The position numbers and the translations under genes were made by a program. This document shows, piece by piece, positions 9,564-18,706 of a stretch of 64,000 nucleotides of DNA. This DNA is from Hymenobacter sp. GOD-10R. GTDB lineage: Bacteria > Bacteroidota > Bacteroidia > Cytophagales > Hymenobacteraceae. Location of the stretch: positions 62,001-126,000 of the forward strand of contig NZ_CP141184.1 of the NCBI RefSeq assembly GCF_035609205.1, read 5' to 3'. The notes beneath the pieces were generated by a model that saw only the letters and a list, made by a program, of their open reading frames with translations, had not been told where the DNA came from and ran no database searches. How positions within the stretch are numbered: position 1 is the stretch's first letter; each line of letters begins with the position of its first letter.

Positions 9564-10559
9564 TTAGAACATAACAGGGTACGCGGCGCCCGCAGAACTA
9601 CCAACCGGCATGATGGCTTCTAGTTCAGCTAGCTCTTGGGGGCTCAACGTGATACTAGCTGCCGCTACGTTGGCTTCCAAGTACTTGCGACGCTTCGTGC
9701 CCGGAATAGCCACGACACCTTGGGCCAAAACCCAAGCAATAGCGAGTTGGGCAGCTGTCACGCTTTTGGCCTGCGCCAAGGTTTGCAGCTTTTCCACTAG
9801 CTCCAGGTTCTTGTAAAAGTTTTCGCCCTGGTAGCGTGGGAAGTGGCGGCGCGAGTCGTTGGCTTCGAGGTCGTCGGGTGACTTGAGGTCGCCGGAAAGG
9901 AAGCCACGACCGAGCGGCGAGTAGGCCACAAAGCCAATACCTAGCTCCCGTGCAGCCTGCAAAGAACCCGTTCCCTCCACACCCCGGTCGAACAGGGAGT
10001 ACTCCGTTTGTAGGGCCGTAATGGGGTGTATGCCATGGGCACGGCGCAACTCCTCGGGCGTCGTTTCCGATACCCCTAGGTAGCGCACTTTGCCTTCTTC
10101 TACGAAGCGGCTCATCTCGCCGATGGAATCCTCAATGGGTACATTCGGGTCGACACGGTGCAGGTAGTACAGGTCAACGTAGTCGGTGCCGAGGTTCTTC
10201 AGCGACCGTTCGATGCACTTGCGGGCGTAGGCGGGGTGGCCGTTTAGCTTGCCGGTCCAGTTCTCGTCATCATCTACTTCAAAGCCGAACTTGGTAGCTA
10301 GAATAACATCTTGCCGGCGGCCGGTTAAGGCTTTGCCAACCAGCCGTTCATTGTGCATAGGGCCGTATAAGTCGGCTGTATCCAGCAGGTTAATACCTAG
10401 CTCCAAGGCGCGGTGCAGCGTGGCGAGGCTTTCAATTTCGTCGGCTTCCCCGTACACACTCATGCCAGCTACGCCGCTCGTCATGCCCATGCAGCCGAGG
10501 CCTTCGGCGGGAACTATTAACCCTTGGCTACCCAGGGGTACTCGTTTGATAGTGCTCAT
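9564..10559 (-). CDS. Aldo/keto reductase
   Basis: 331 residues from the ATG at 10559. NADPH-dependent carbonyl reductase of the AKR superfamily, (beta/alpha)8 barrel. The expected tetrad is visible: Asp in LLDTADLYG, Tyr of the same segment, Lys in ILATKFGF and His in YYLHRVDP. The C-terminal IPGTKRRKYLEAN is the usual cofactor-binding segment of the AKR13 (YajO/Tas-like) type. The frame continues upstream for 87 codons, but this extension starts in an intergenic inverted repeat and is not coding. A second, different AKR gene lies 300 bp upstream on the same strand. Confidence 0.88.
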   Translation of the reverse strand: MSTIKRVPLGSQGLIVPAEGLGCMGMTSGVAGMSVYGEADEIESLATLHRALELGINLLDTADLYGPMHNERLVGKALTGRRQDVILATKFGFEVDDDENWTGKLNGHPAYARKCIERSLKNLGTDYVDLYYLHRVDPNVPIEDSIGEMSRFVEEGKVRYLGVSETTPEELRRAHGIHPITALQTEYSLFDRGVEGTGSLQAARELGIGFVAYSPLGRGFLSGDLKSPDDLEANDSRRHFPRYQGENFYKNLELVEKLQTLAQAKSVTAAQLAIAWVLAQGVVAIPGTKRRKYLEANVAAASITLSPQELAELEAIMPVGSSAGAAYPVMF

Positions 10560-10722
10560 CTTGTGGCTATTGTAAGGTAATAGGGGTTGACTTTTTACCT
10601 TACAAAGGTCTGGCAACAACCTAGGCTGGGACTTATACAAACCGTCGCTTCTGCAACACAAAACGCCGTTACTGAGCCGGGAAAAAAGTAAAAAGGAACG
10701 TGGCTTTACTATTCTAAATGTG

Positions 10723-10826
10723 AACGTCATGCTGAGCTTGTCGAAGCATCTCGCGTGCAATGGTAAACCCTGAGGATTAGAGTTACTACTGCACGCGAGA
10801 TGCTTCGACAAGCTCAGCATGACGTT
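10723..10826. repeat. 37-bp perfect inverted repeat (TCATGCTGAGCTTGTCGAAG type)
   Basis: Left arm 10723-10759 and right arm 10790-10826 are exact reverse complements around a 30-nt loop, between two aldo/keto reductase genes on the minus strand. The arm sequence is a dispersed palindromic repeat that I recall from many bacterial genomes, where its translation gives spurious MLSLSKHL-type peptides. It occupies most of the ~300-bp gene-free stretch 10560-10858; the rest shows nothing clear. Confidence 0.85.
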
Positions 10827-10858
10827 CTACTTTGGACGTATTGGTGAGTTTACCAGGA

Positions 10859-11905
10859 TTACCAGCCCTGCACCGTATGGCCACCGAAGATGCCGCGGTT
10901 CACGGCTGGGGAGAAAATGGGGTACGGGTAAATAGGGTCGAGGGCACTAGCTTGGTCAAGCTTCTGGAGCTGATCAGCCGTTAGCCGGACCTCTATCGAA
11001 GCTAGGTTATCGTGCAGTTGCTCTAGTTTGCTGGCGCCGATGATGAGTGAACTCATACTCGGTTGCGCCGCAGCCCACGCTAAGGCCACTTGTGCCAACG
11101 GTAGGTTTGCCTCGGTGGCTACTTCGCGCAGCGAGTCGAGCACGCGCCAATTGCGGTCGGTAAATAGCTGGTCGCCAAACGGGTTAGGGCCGCTGAGGCG
11201 ACCGTCCGTCGTGGCTTTGGGGTCTTCACGGTGGTACTTGCCGGCTAGGAAACCTGCTGCGAGCGGACTCCACGGCGTGATACCTAGGCCCAGCGCCCGT
11301 GCCGCCGGCACGTGCTCCCGCTCGATGCTGCGGTCGACCAGCGAGTATTCGAGTTGCAAGGCAATAGGGCCGGGAATGGCGTGCGCCGAAGCTAGGGTAG
11401 CGGCCTGCGTGGCGTACCACGCAGGCACGTTGGAGAAGCCGAAGTAGCGAATCTTCCCGGCCCGCACTAGGTCGCCGAAGGTTTGCAGCACTTCCTCTAC
11501 GGGCGTCACCACATCCCAGGTGTGCAGCCAGTACATGTCGACGTAGTCGGTGCGCAGGCGGCGCAACGAGCCTTCCAGCGCCCGGTAGATGTTCTTGCGT
11601 CCGTTGCCGCCCGCGTTTGGATTGCCGGGTTGGGCATTAAAAGCAAACTTGGTAGCGAGCACCAGTTGGTTGCGCAGGCGGCGGTCGGCGATGTAGCCGC
11701 CTAGCAACTCTTCGCTGCGGCCTCCGGCGTACACATCAGCCGTGTCGAGGAAGTTGCCGCCGGCCTCCACATAGGCGTTGAAGACAGACGCAGAAACTTC
11801 ATCGGGCGAGCCCCAACGTGGAGTGCCGAAGGTCATGGTACCGAGACACAGCGGACTGACCACCAGGCCGGAGCGACCAAGTGTGCGAAAATTAGTAAGA
11901 CTCAT
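10859..11905 (-). CDS. Aldo/keto reductase
   Basis: 348 residues. Same superfamily as the gene at 9564 but only distantly similar, closer to the AKR11/AKR12-like group with CLGTMTFG at the N-terminus. Catalytic tetrad: Asp and Tyr in FLDTADVYAGG, Lys in LATKFAF, His in YWLHTWD. A cofactor segment IIGASKLEQLHDN is near the C-terminus. Predicted cytoplasmic NADPH-dependent reductase of aldehydes or sugars. Two AKRs and an aldehyde oxidase within 8 kb would suit handling of reactive aldehydes in both redox directions; that is an inference from neighbourhood only. Confidence 0.87.
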   Translation of the reverse strand: MSLTNFRTLGRSGLVVSPLCLGTMTFGTPRWGSPDEVSASVFNAYVEAGGNFLDTADVYAGGRSEELLGGYIADRRLRNQLVLATKFAFNAQPGNPNAGGNGRKNIYRALEGSLRRLRTDYVDMYWLHTWDVVTPVEEVLQTFGDLVRAGKIRYFGFSNVPAWYATQAATLASAHAIPGPIALQLEYSLVDRSIEREHVPAARALGLGITPWSPLAAGFLAGKYHREDPKATTDGRLSGPNPFGDQLFTDRNWRVLDSLREVATEANLPLAQVALAWAAAQPSMSSLIIGASKLEQLHDNLASIEVRLTADQLQKLDQASALDPIYPYPIFSPAVNRGIFGGHTVQGW

Positions 11906-12003
11906 GGGAGCAGCTTTTGCTAAGAAGATAAGACCTTCAAAGATCTAACTATCTTATACGGCTGAGCTTATACAAACCGCGTCTTCTGCTACACGAAATG
12001 CTG

Positions 12004-12633
12004 CTAGGCCAGCGGCTTGAGCAGCACCCGCGCCGGCGCCCCATCCGACCCTTTGATTTTTAGCGGTAAGCAAATCATCTCATAAGCGCCCGGCTCTACC
12101 TGCTGCAAGGCTAGCCCTTCAATTACCGTAATGCCGTTATCGAGCAACGCATGGTGCGCCTCGGGTCCGCCAACCGACAGATAATCAACACCCACGCAGA
12201 TCACACCTTTCTCTTGCAGGAACTTGGCCGCATCAGCCGCCAACGCTACAAAGTCTTTCTTGAAAGGTGCCGTGGCCCACTCCGACGATGAGTTGCGGGT
12301 CTTAAATAACACCCGCTCGCCGGGGGCCAGCGGCAAGTCCTGAATCTCGCTCAACTTGATGGCTTCTGGGTCCTGAATCTGCACCAGCCGCACGGGGCCC
12401 ATCAGGGTAGCTAGGTCAAGAGTAGTCACGTCGTCGCCGTTGGCGATGAAGTGCAGCGGCGCATCTACGTGGGTAGCTGTGTGGGCGCTCATCGAGAGCT
12501 TGGTAACGTTGGCCGCGTCACCGTTGGCAATGCTAGAGGTGTGCGTGATATGTACGGGCGCGTTGTCAGGCCAGTGGACCATGCCATCTTCAATGGTGGT
12601 CGTGACGTCAATCCAGGTGCTAGGAGTGGGCAT
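12004..12633 (-). CDS. Cyclase family protein (kynurenine formamidase-like metal hydrolase)
   Basis: 209 residues, the full length of the PF04199 cyclase family. The signature SAHTATHVDAPLHF gives metal ligands His51, His55, Asp57 and His61, and the C-terminal half has DNGITVIEGLAL as in the family. Members include KynB arylformamidase and isatin hydrolase. No kynurenine-pathway gene is in the window, so the substrate is left open. It stands 98 bp upstream of the aldo/keto reductase gene on the same strand and may be co-transcribed. Confidence 0.82.
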   Translation of the reverse strand: MPTPSTWIDVTTTIEDGMVHWPDNAPVHITHTSSIANGDAANVTKLSMSAHTATHVDAPLHFIANGDDVTTLDLATLMGPVRLVQIQDPEAIKLSEIQDLPLAPGERVLFKTRNSSSEWATAPFKKDFVALAADAAKFLQEKGVICVGVDYLSVGGPEAHHALLDNGITVIEGLALQQVEPGAYEMICLPLKIKGSDGAPARVLLKPLA

Positions 12634-12717
12634 AATGAGTTGTTAATGAAATGGGTACTTACGTGAACCTCAGTCTTAGCCTCGGTTTGCTTGCTGCGCA
12701 AAGTCCGAAAAACAAGG

Positions 12718-14679
12718 CTAGGGGTGAGGTTGCTTGAACTCAGTTGCTACGCGCAGCACTTCGGCTACGCTCCAGGCCTGCGCCATGCAGCCGCGCGGAT
12801 AGTGAGGCGCCTGGCCGTCGAAGATTTCGGAGATGGTACCCACACCCGCTTCGCGCAGGTGATACGTGAATGCTTCCAGCACCTGCTGCGCCCGTTCCTG
12901 CCCTAGCTTCTGCCCATGCACGTACAGTAGCGCATCGACGTACGGCCCGAGCAACCAACTCCAGACGGTGCCTTGGTGGTAAGCACCGTCACGCTGGAGG
13001 AGAGGACCTTCGTAAATAGGTTGGTAGCGAGTATCTTCTGGTGAAAGGCTGCGCAAGCCAACGGGGGTGTACAGGTGTTCTGCTACAACGGACAAAACCT
13101 GTTCAGCTCGCTCGCCAGTGAGCAAGGGAAATGGCAAGCTCAGCGCGAAAAGTTGATTGGGCCTGATGCTCGCGTCGGGTGTACCATCCAGGTGCAGGCA
13201 GTCGTAGAGGCAACCTAGGTCAGCGTTCCAGAAGTTGGGTTGAAAAGCGGCATAGAGGCGACTGGCTTGCTCCTCAAGTTGTTGGCCCGTGGTTGGCTGC
13301 TCAAAATCGTAAGCTAGGATGGAGCCAATACGTAGCGCGTTGTACCATAAGGCATTTATCTCTACGGCTTTGCCCTGGCGCGGCGTCACGACCCAATCGC
13401 CTACTTTGGCATCCATCCAAGTCAGCTGCTGCCCTTCTTCGCCGGCGCTGAGCAGGCCATCTTCTGCTACGCGAATGCCGAAGCGCGTGCCGCGCTGGTG
13501 CCAGGCTAGAATATCGAGCAGCACTGGTAACAACTCGCGCACAAAGGCCTCATCACCGCTGGCCTGCCGGTAGTGATGAATAGCCACAAAAAACCACAGC
13601 GTCGCGTCGACGGTGTTGTACTCGGGCGCCTCACCTGAGTCGGGAAAGCGGTTGGGCAGCATGCCTTCGCTCACCGATTGAGCAAACGCTTGCAGAATCA
13701 AGCGCGCATCATCGAAGCGGCTGGTCGCCAGACACAAGCCGGGCAGCGCAATCATGGTATCGCGGCCCCAGTCGGTAAACCAATGGTAGCCAGCTACTAC
13801 TGTTTTGAGTTGGGTGCCGCGGCGCACGATAAACTGATCAGCCGCTAGGGTTAGCTTGTAGAGCAGGCTATCGGGCGCAGCAGTGGGTGGCAGTAGGGCA
13901 GCACGGCGCTGTTGCTCCTGGGTCAGTAAGGCTGCCGCGTCGCGGCCTGCCGGGGAGTCGGTCGAGACTAGGATGTGCACGGTGTCGCCGGCTGCTAACG
14001 TGAGCGAGAAAGAGCCCGGACTAAACAGATCTTCGTGGTACTGCTCGCCCCGCTCTTGCTCAATGGCGTATTCTAACTGGTAGAACCACAGCGGCCTAGG
14101 TGCGTAGCTAGCGCCCGGTATCGCTAGGTACAGCTCTGGCGTGTTGGGTTGCGGCCGAATCTGAAAGATGGCGTCGGTGCGAGTGAAATCAGGCTGCGGC
14201 GTGTCGTCGGCGTGGCGGAAATCGTGCGAGTTGCGGCCAGCGAGCAGCGGCAACAGCTCCAGCGTAAACGAAGCCGGAGCTGCTAGCACTTCGTATCGGA
14301 CAAGGGTAGTGTTTTCGCCCGCCAGCGCCACGATGGTTTTGCGCAGCGTCACCCCACCTGCTTCGTAGGTAAACTCCGGAAAAAGGTTGCGCTGGAACTG
14401 GGTAAGGTATTGATAGCCTTGGGGCTGCACCGTGCCGGGGTACTGATTGCACCCTAGCTCGTAACGCTGTCCGCCAAGAACTAGTGTTTCGTCTAGCTTG
14501 GATAGAAGCACCTGCCGGTCTACCGGCGGGCGGGTGGCTGCCACCAGCAAGCCGTGGTAGCGGCGGCTGTGCGCCCCACTGATCGTGGAGCTAGCCCAGC
14601 CGCCTAAGCCATTGGTTTCTAACCACTCCCGGCTCAGGGCTTGTTCAAAGTCTTGGGTAACGGTAGCGTCAAACAGCAT
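12718..14679 (-). CDS. Glycogen debranching enzyme, archaeal/GH133-type amylo-alpha-1,6-glucosidase
   Basis: 653 residues, typical for the short bacterial/archaeal type. The N-terminal GDE_N domain (about 15-230) begins with the characteristic EWLETNGLGGWASST. The C-terminal (alpha/alpha)6 barrel has TDWGRDTMIALPG, DATLWFFVA and HQGTVWSWLLGP. It removes alpha-1,6 branches from glycogen-like glucans in the cytoplasm. It has no signal peptide. It follows the GH63-like glucosidase on the same strand, 130 bp downstream, which suggests joint use in glucan breakdown with the phosphorylase at 26524. Confidence 0.9.
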   Translation of the reverse strand: MLFDATVTQDFEQALSREWLETNGLGGWASSTISGAHSRRYHGLLVAATRPPVDRQVLLSKLDETLVLGGQRYELGCNQYPGTVQPQGYQYLTQFQRNLFPEFTYEAGGVTLRKTIVALAGENTTLVRYEVLAAPASFTLELLPLLAGRNSHDFRHADDTPQPDFTRTDAIFQIRPQPNTPELYLAIPGASYAPRPLWFYQLEYAIEQERGEQYHEDLFSPGSFSLTLAAGDTVHILVSTDSPAGRDAAALLTQEQQRRAALLPPTAAPDSLLYKLTLAADQFIVRRGTQLKTVVAGYHWFTDWGRDTMIALPGLCLATSRFDDARLILQAFAQSVSEGMLPNRFPDSGEAPEYNTVDATLWFFVAIHHYRQASGDEAFVRELLPVLLDILAWHQRGTRFGIRVAEDGLLSAGEEGQQLTWMDAKVGDWVVTPRQGKAVEINALWYNALRIGSILAYDFEQPTTGQQLEEQASRLYAAFQPNFWNADLGCLYDCLHLDGTPDASIRPNQLFALSLPFPLLTGERAEQVLSVVAEHLYTPVGLRSLSPEDTRYQPIYEGPLLQRDGAYHQGTVWSWLLGPYVDALLYVHGQKLGQERAQQVLEAFTYHLREAGVGTISEIFDGQAPHYPRGCMAQAWSVAEVLRVATEFKQPHP

Positions 14680-14809
14680 GCAGTAACGAGCTTGTAGGAA
14701 CGCGCTATGGCGCGCTCAGCATTAAACAACCTAGGGCCGGAAGCTGAGGATCATACCAGCGCCGTGGACATCGAACGGGCCGTAGCACGTGCTTATGAGC
14801 AGCCCGCTA

Positions 14810-17431
14810 CTAGGAACGAGGTTGCAGCAGCTTTGCAATCAGGCCCGTCCAGCCGGTTTGGTGGTTGGCACCTAGGCCGCGGCCCGTGTCGCCATGAAAG
14901 TATTCGTAAAACAGCAGATAGTCGCGGAAATTCGGATCGTTCTGCATACGCTTGTCGTCGCCGAAGGTGGGGCGCTGGCCTTTCTCATCGCGCAAAAACA
15001 GCTTGGTCAGTCGTGCAGTTAGCGCATCGGCAATCTCCAGCAGCGTCGAATACTGACCGGAGCTCGTGGGGAATTCTACCTTGAAGTCGTCGCCGTAGTA
15101 ATGGTGGAAGCGCTGTAACGACTCGATAAGCAGGAAGTTAATAGGGAACCAGATCGGGCCGCGCCAGTTGGAGTTGCCGCCAAACAAGTCGGTAGCCGAC
15201 TCGCCAGGCTCGTAGTTGATGGTGAAGTCCTCCTCGGGGGTGTGGTACACATACGGATGGCTGGCGTGGTAGCGCGACAACGCCCGCACGCCGTATTCCG
15301 ACAAGAACTCTGCTTCGTCGAGCATACGCTTGAGCAGCCTTTTTACGCGGTGGCCGCGCAACAACGAAAGCAGATGCCGGTCGCCTTTGCCGGGCTCTTG
15401 CCACCGAGAAACGAGGCTGGCAAGTGCTGGCCGGTTGTCGAGGAACCAGTTCATGCGCTTCACAAACCGTGGCGCTTCCTGGAGCAGATCTTCGTCGAGC
15501 ACCTCCACGGCAAACAGCGGAATCAGCCCCACGATGGAGCGCACCTTCAGCGGGTGGCGGCCAGTAGGCGTGTTTAACACGTCGTAATAAAACTCGTCCT
15601 CGTCATCCCACAGGTCCAGACCGGCGTTATCCGTATCAGTCATGGCCCCAGCGATGTAGAGGAAATGCTCGAAGAACTTGCTTGCTAGGTCTTGGTAGAC
15701 AGGGTTGGTTTTCGTCAGTTCCAAGGCCATTCGCATCATGTTCAGCGTGTACATGGCCATCCACGAGGTACCGTCGGCTTGCTCGATGTAGTAGCCGTGC
15801 GGCAGCTTGGCGTTGCGGTCAAACACACCAATGTTATCCAGCCCTAGGAAGCCGCCCTGGAAGATGTTGTTGTTGTGCTGGTCCTTGCGATTTACCCACC
15901 ACGTGAAGTTGAGCAGCAGCCGGTGAAATACCGACTCCAGGAACGCCGTATCGCCTTCTCCACCGCGTTGCTTTTGCTCGATCTTGTACACCCGCCATGT
16001 GGCCCAGGCGTGCACCGGCGGGTTCACGTCGGCGAGGGCCCACTCGTAAGCGGGCAGTTGCCCATTAGGATGCATATACCAGTCACGCAGCAGCAAGCGC
16101 AGCTGATTCTTGGCAAATTCTGAATCGAGCTGAGCTAGGGGCAGGCAGTGAAAAGCTAGGTCCCAGGCTGCGTACCAGGGGTACTCCCACTTGTCGGGCA
16201 TCGAGACGATGTCGGCGTTGTTAAGGTGCTGCCAACCGCTGTTCCGGCCCTTACGTCGCTGAGCAGGTGGGGGCGGCATGGCGGGGTCACCCTTAAGCCA
16301 CTCGGCTACATCGTAGTAGTAAAACTGCTTGCTCCACAGCATGCCCGCAAACGCCTGGCGCTGCACGTTGCGCGCGTCCGCATTTTGCAAGTCTTTCTGA
16401 ATCACCTGGTAAAAAGCGTCGGTTTCGCCGCGGCGCTGTTGCAGGATCCGGTCAAAATCGTCGAAGGGTTTCGCTAGGTCAGCGCTACCTAGGCGCAGGC
16501 GCACCACTTGAGTTTGGCCGGACGCCACGGTCAAGGTGTAGTGCGCGGCGGCTTTGGTGCCGTTTCCCTCAGCGTTGACGGCGTCCTTGTTGCCGTGCAG
16601 CAGGTACTCGTTGATGCCGTCTTTGAAGAACTTCTCGGCAGAGGTGCCCTGGTAAAGGCGCGGCACGTTGGTGGCATTTTCGCAGAATAACAGCTCTGGC
16701 TCCTGCTCACAGAAGAGACGGAGATTGTCAAACTCCCGGTGCTCAACGGTAATAGTTCCTTTTGCAGACGTACTCAGCGCTGGTCGATAATCGTCGTAGC
16801 CCCACGCCCAGGTGTTGCGAAACCAAATCTGCGGCAGCACGTGCACCGTGGCAGGTTCCGGTCCGCGGTTCACCACCGAGTATTGAATCAGCAGATCGTC
16901 GGGGCCTGCTTTGGCGTACTCAATAAAAACGTCGAAGTAGCGGTCTTCGTGAAACGTGGCTGTATCCAGCAGCTCAAACTCGGGTCGGCTGCGGCCACGT
17001 TGGGCGTTTTCCTGTACCAGCCACTCGTACGGAAATGCACGGTGTGGATACTTGTACAGCATCCGCATGTAAGAGTGCGTAGGCGTGTTTTCGAGGTAGT
17101 AATATACTTCCTTCACGTCCTCGCCGTGGTTGCCTTCGGGGCCACTCAATCCAAATAGGCGCTCCTTTAGAATAGGGTCTTGCCCATTCCACAGACCTAG
17201 CCCCAGGCACAACAGTTGATCGTCGTCGCTGACGCCGCCAATGCCCTCTTCGCCCCAGCGGTAAGCGTAGCTACGCGCCATGTCGTGGGTTACGTAGTTC
17301 CAAGCGTTGCCGTCAGGGCTGTAGTCTTCGCGCACTGTTCCCCATTGTCGTTCAGATAGGTAGGGGCCAAACCGGCGCCAAGGGGATTTCTTATCCTTGG
17401 CGTCGGCCAAGCGTTGGTGTTCTGGAGTCAT
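14810..17431 (-). CDS. GH63-like (MGH1-type) alpha-glucosidase
   Basis: 873 residues from the ATG at 17431; a TTG 33 bp upstream would add 11 residues. Family: glycosyl hydrolase 63 / mannosyl-oligosaccharide glucosidase-like proteins with an (alpha/alpha)6 catalytic domain in the C-terminal half. Recognisable blocks are YPWYAAWDLAFHCLPLA, LPAYEWALADVNPP, NSNWRGPIWFPINFLL and NHQTGWTGL. The N-terminal third is a beta-sandwich domain. Known bacterial relatives act on small alpha-glucosides; the substrate here is not known. No signal peptide, so it is cytoplasmic, upstream of the debranching enzyme in the same direction. Confidence 0.82.
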   Translation of the reverse strand: MTPEHQRLADAKDKKSPWRRFGPYLSERQWGTVREDYSPDGNAWNYVTHDMARSYAYRWGEEGIGGVSDDDQLLCLGLGLWNGQDPILKERLFGLSGPEGNHGEDVKEVYYYLENTPTHSYMRMLYKYPHRAFPYEWLVQENAQRGRSRPEFELLDTATFHEDRYFDVFIEYAKAGPDDLLIQYSVVNRGPEPATVHVLPQIWFRNTWAWGYDDYRPALSTSAKGTITVEHREFDNLRLFCEQEPELLFCENATNVPRLYQGTSAEKFFKDGINEYLLHGNKDAVNAEGNGTKAAAHYTLTVASGQTQVVRLRLGSADLAKPFDDFDRILQQRRGETDAFYQVIQKDLQNADARNVQRQAFAGMLWSKQFYYYDVAEWLKGDPAMPPPPAQRRKGRNSGWQHLNNADIVSMPDKWEYPWYAAWDLAFHCLPLAQLDSEFAKNQLRLLLRDWYMHPNGQLPAYEWALADVNPPVHAWATWRVYKIEQKQRGGEGDTAFLESVFHRLLLNFTWWVNRKDQHNNNIFQGGFLGLDNIGVFDRNAKLPHGYYIEQADGTSWMAMYTLNMMRMALELTKTNPVYQDLASKFFEHFLYIAGAMTDTDNAGLDLWDDEDEFYYDVLNTPTGRHPLKVRSIVGLIPLFAVEVLDEDLLQEAPRFVKRMNWFLDNRPALASLVSRWQEPGKGDRHLLSLLRGHRVKRLLKRMLDEAEFLSEYGVRALSRYHASHPYVYHTPEEDFTINYEPGESATDLFGGNSNWRGPIWFPINFLLIESLQRFHHYYGDDFKVEFPTSSGQYSTLLEIADALTARLTKLFLRDEKGQRPTFGDDKRMQNDPNFRDYLLFYEYFHGDTGRGLGANHQTGWTGLIAKLLQPRS

Positions 17432-17483
17432 GGGGAGGGCGGCAGTTGATCTTGTAAGAGCCAAGAAACCAGAAGCTAGGATG

Positions 17484-17606
17484 AAGCTCCCCTCCTTAAA
17501 AAAGGAGGGGTTAGGGGTGGTTCCTCTCGTCGAACGAAAAGCTAGCTCTAGTTATCTAACTCTAGTTTGACCACCCCAACCCCTCCTTAAAAAAGGAGGG
17601 GAGCTT
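17484..17606. repeat. Long inverted-repeat element, copy 2 of 5
   Basis: Arms 17484-17521 and 17570-17606 flank a spacer with CGTCGAACGAA. Pairing also extends outward (GCTAGGATGAAG against CTTCATCCTAGC), making this the longest copy. The inner A/T tract is turned round in the left arm: it reads CCTTAAAAAAGG, where the other copies have CCTTTTTTAAGG, so the two arms are not exact complements in the centre. Located between an SDR gene and the GH63-like gene, both on the minus strand. Confidence 0.88.
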
Positions 17607-17670
17607 CATCCTAGCTCTATCTCTAGTTCACTGTTGTAACTTAACCAGTATCAGGCTAAACCTACTTTTA

Positions 17671-18486
17671 TCAACCGTTATCCGCGAAACCGGGGTACAG
17701 GGTCATACCGCCATCGGCGAAGATGGTGGTACCGGTTACGTAGTCGGCCTCGTCGGAAGCAAGCCATGCAGCCACGTCGCCGATGTCTTTGGGCTCACCA
17801 ATGCGGCCATAAGGAATGAGCGTGAGCAGGCTCTTTTCTTCCTCGGGGGTGTCGCGGGCACTCAGGTTGATGGGCGTTGCAATGGCACCTGGTCCGATGC
17901 TATTTACCCGAATCTTGTGCGGGGCTAGCTCCTGGGCAATGCTCTTCATCATCAGCATGATGCCGCCTTTCGAAGTCGCATAGTTCACGTGCCCGGCCCA
18001 CGGAATAACCTCGTGTACGGAGCTCATGCAGATGATCTTGCCAGTTGCCTTGGAAATCTCGGGCTGCGGACCGCGCCGGATAAACTCGCGGGCGGCTTCG
18101 CGGGCGCACAGAAACTGACCGGTCAGGTTGACGCTGATGACCTTGTTCCACTGTTCCAGGGTCATATCCACGAACTTAGCATCGTCTTGAAGACCGGAAT
18201 TATTGATGAGGATGTGCACGGTGCCAAGCTGCTCAATGGTCTGCTTAAACATCTTCTGCACTTCCTCTTCCTTGCTCACGTCGGCTTGCATGATGATGGC
18301 CTTGCCGCCTAGGTCTTCAATTTCTTGCTTCGTCTTGTTAGCGCCTTCCTCATCGCTGTGATAGTTCACGACGATAGTTGCGCCGTCGGCAGCCAGGGAT
18401 TTGGCGACACCCGCTCCAATGCCGGAGCTGGCACCCGTGACGATAGCCACTTGGTTGATTAGTCGTTGTTTAGGTGAAAGAGCCAT
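17671..18486 (-). CDS. SDR oxidoreductase, glucose 1-dehydrogenase-like
   Basis: 271 residues from the ATG at 18486; 22 further upstream codons are open but lack similarity. Classical short-chain dehydrogenase: TGASSGIG cofactor motif at 17-24, NNSG structural motif (usual NNAG), catalytic Tyr-x3-Lys in NYATSKGG, and the C-terminal GTTIFADGGMTLYPGF ending seen in glucose 1-dehydrogenases of the Bacillus type. Oxidation of glucose to gluconolactone is the likely but unproven reaction. Upstream of the two glucan-hydrolysing genes on the same strand, separated by a copy of the long inverted repeat. Confidence 0.8.
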   Translation of the reverse strand: MALSPKQRLINQVAIVTGASSGIGAGVAKSLAADGATIVVNYHSDEEGANKTKQEIEDLGGKAIIMQADVSKEEEVQKMFKQTIEQLGTVHILINNSGLQDDAKFVDMTLEQWNKVISVNLTGQFLCAREAAREFIRRGPQPEISKATGKIICMSSVHEVIPWAGHVNYATSKGGIMLMMKSIAQELAPHKIRVNSIGPGAIATPINLSARDTPEEEKSLLTLIPYGRIGEPKDIGDVAAWLASDEADYVTGTTIFADGGMTLYPGFADNG

Positions 18487-18706
18487 GGTATGTGTGCAGG
18501 TTTGGAGCGCGAAAAGAAAGTTCAACAAACTAAAGACGAATGTTGCTCGCATGAAGTTGTGCCGACGGTTTTGTGCTTGTGTTGTGCTTTGCCAACACCC
18601 TAGCTTGTGCGTTCCTGGGTAAACTTACTGTCGGTGTCGGGTATCAGGCTCAACTATGTAAAAATGAGCTAGGGGCTAACCTTCGCATAGTGAGCACACT
18701 TGCTTC

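Noticed and set aside
9458..9604. 49-codon extension of the alpha/beta hydrolase
   Set aside because: Crosses a perfect hairpin that fits the terminator of the preceding gene; residues before MSDF lack a plausible signal peptide or domain.
10560..10820. 87-codon N-terminal extension of the aldo/keto reductase (MLSLSKHL...)
   Set aside because: It begins in a palindromic intergenic repeat and has no AKR similarity; the ATG at 10559 gives the normal N-terminus.
14707..15084. 125-codon plus-strand frame overlapping the GH63-like gene end
   Set aside because: Most of it is antisense to conserved GH63 sequence, and the rest is a short intergenic gap with no promoter.
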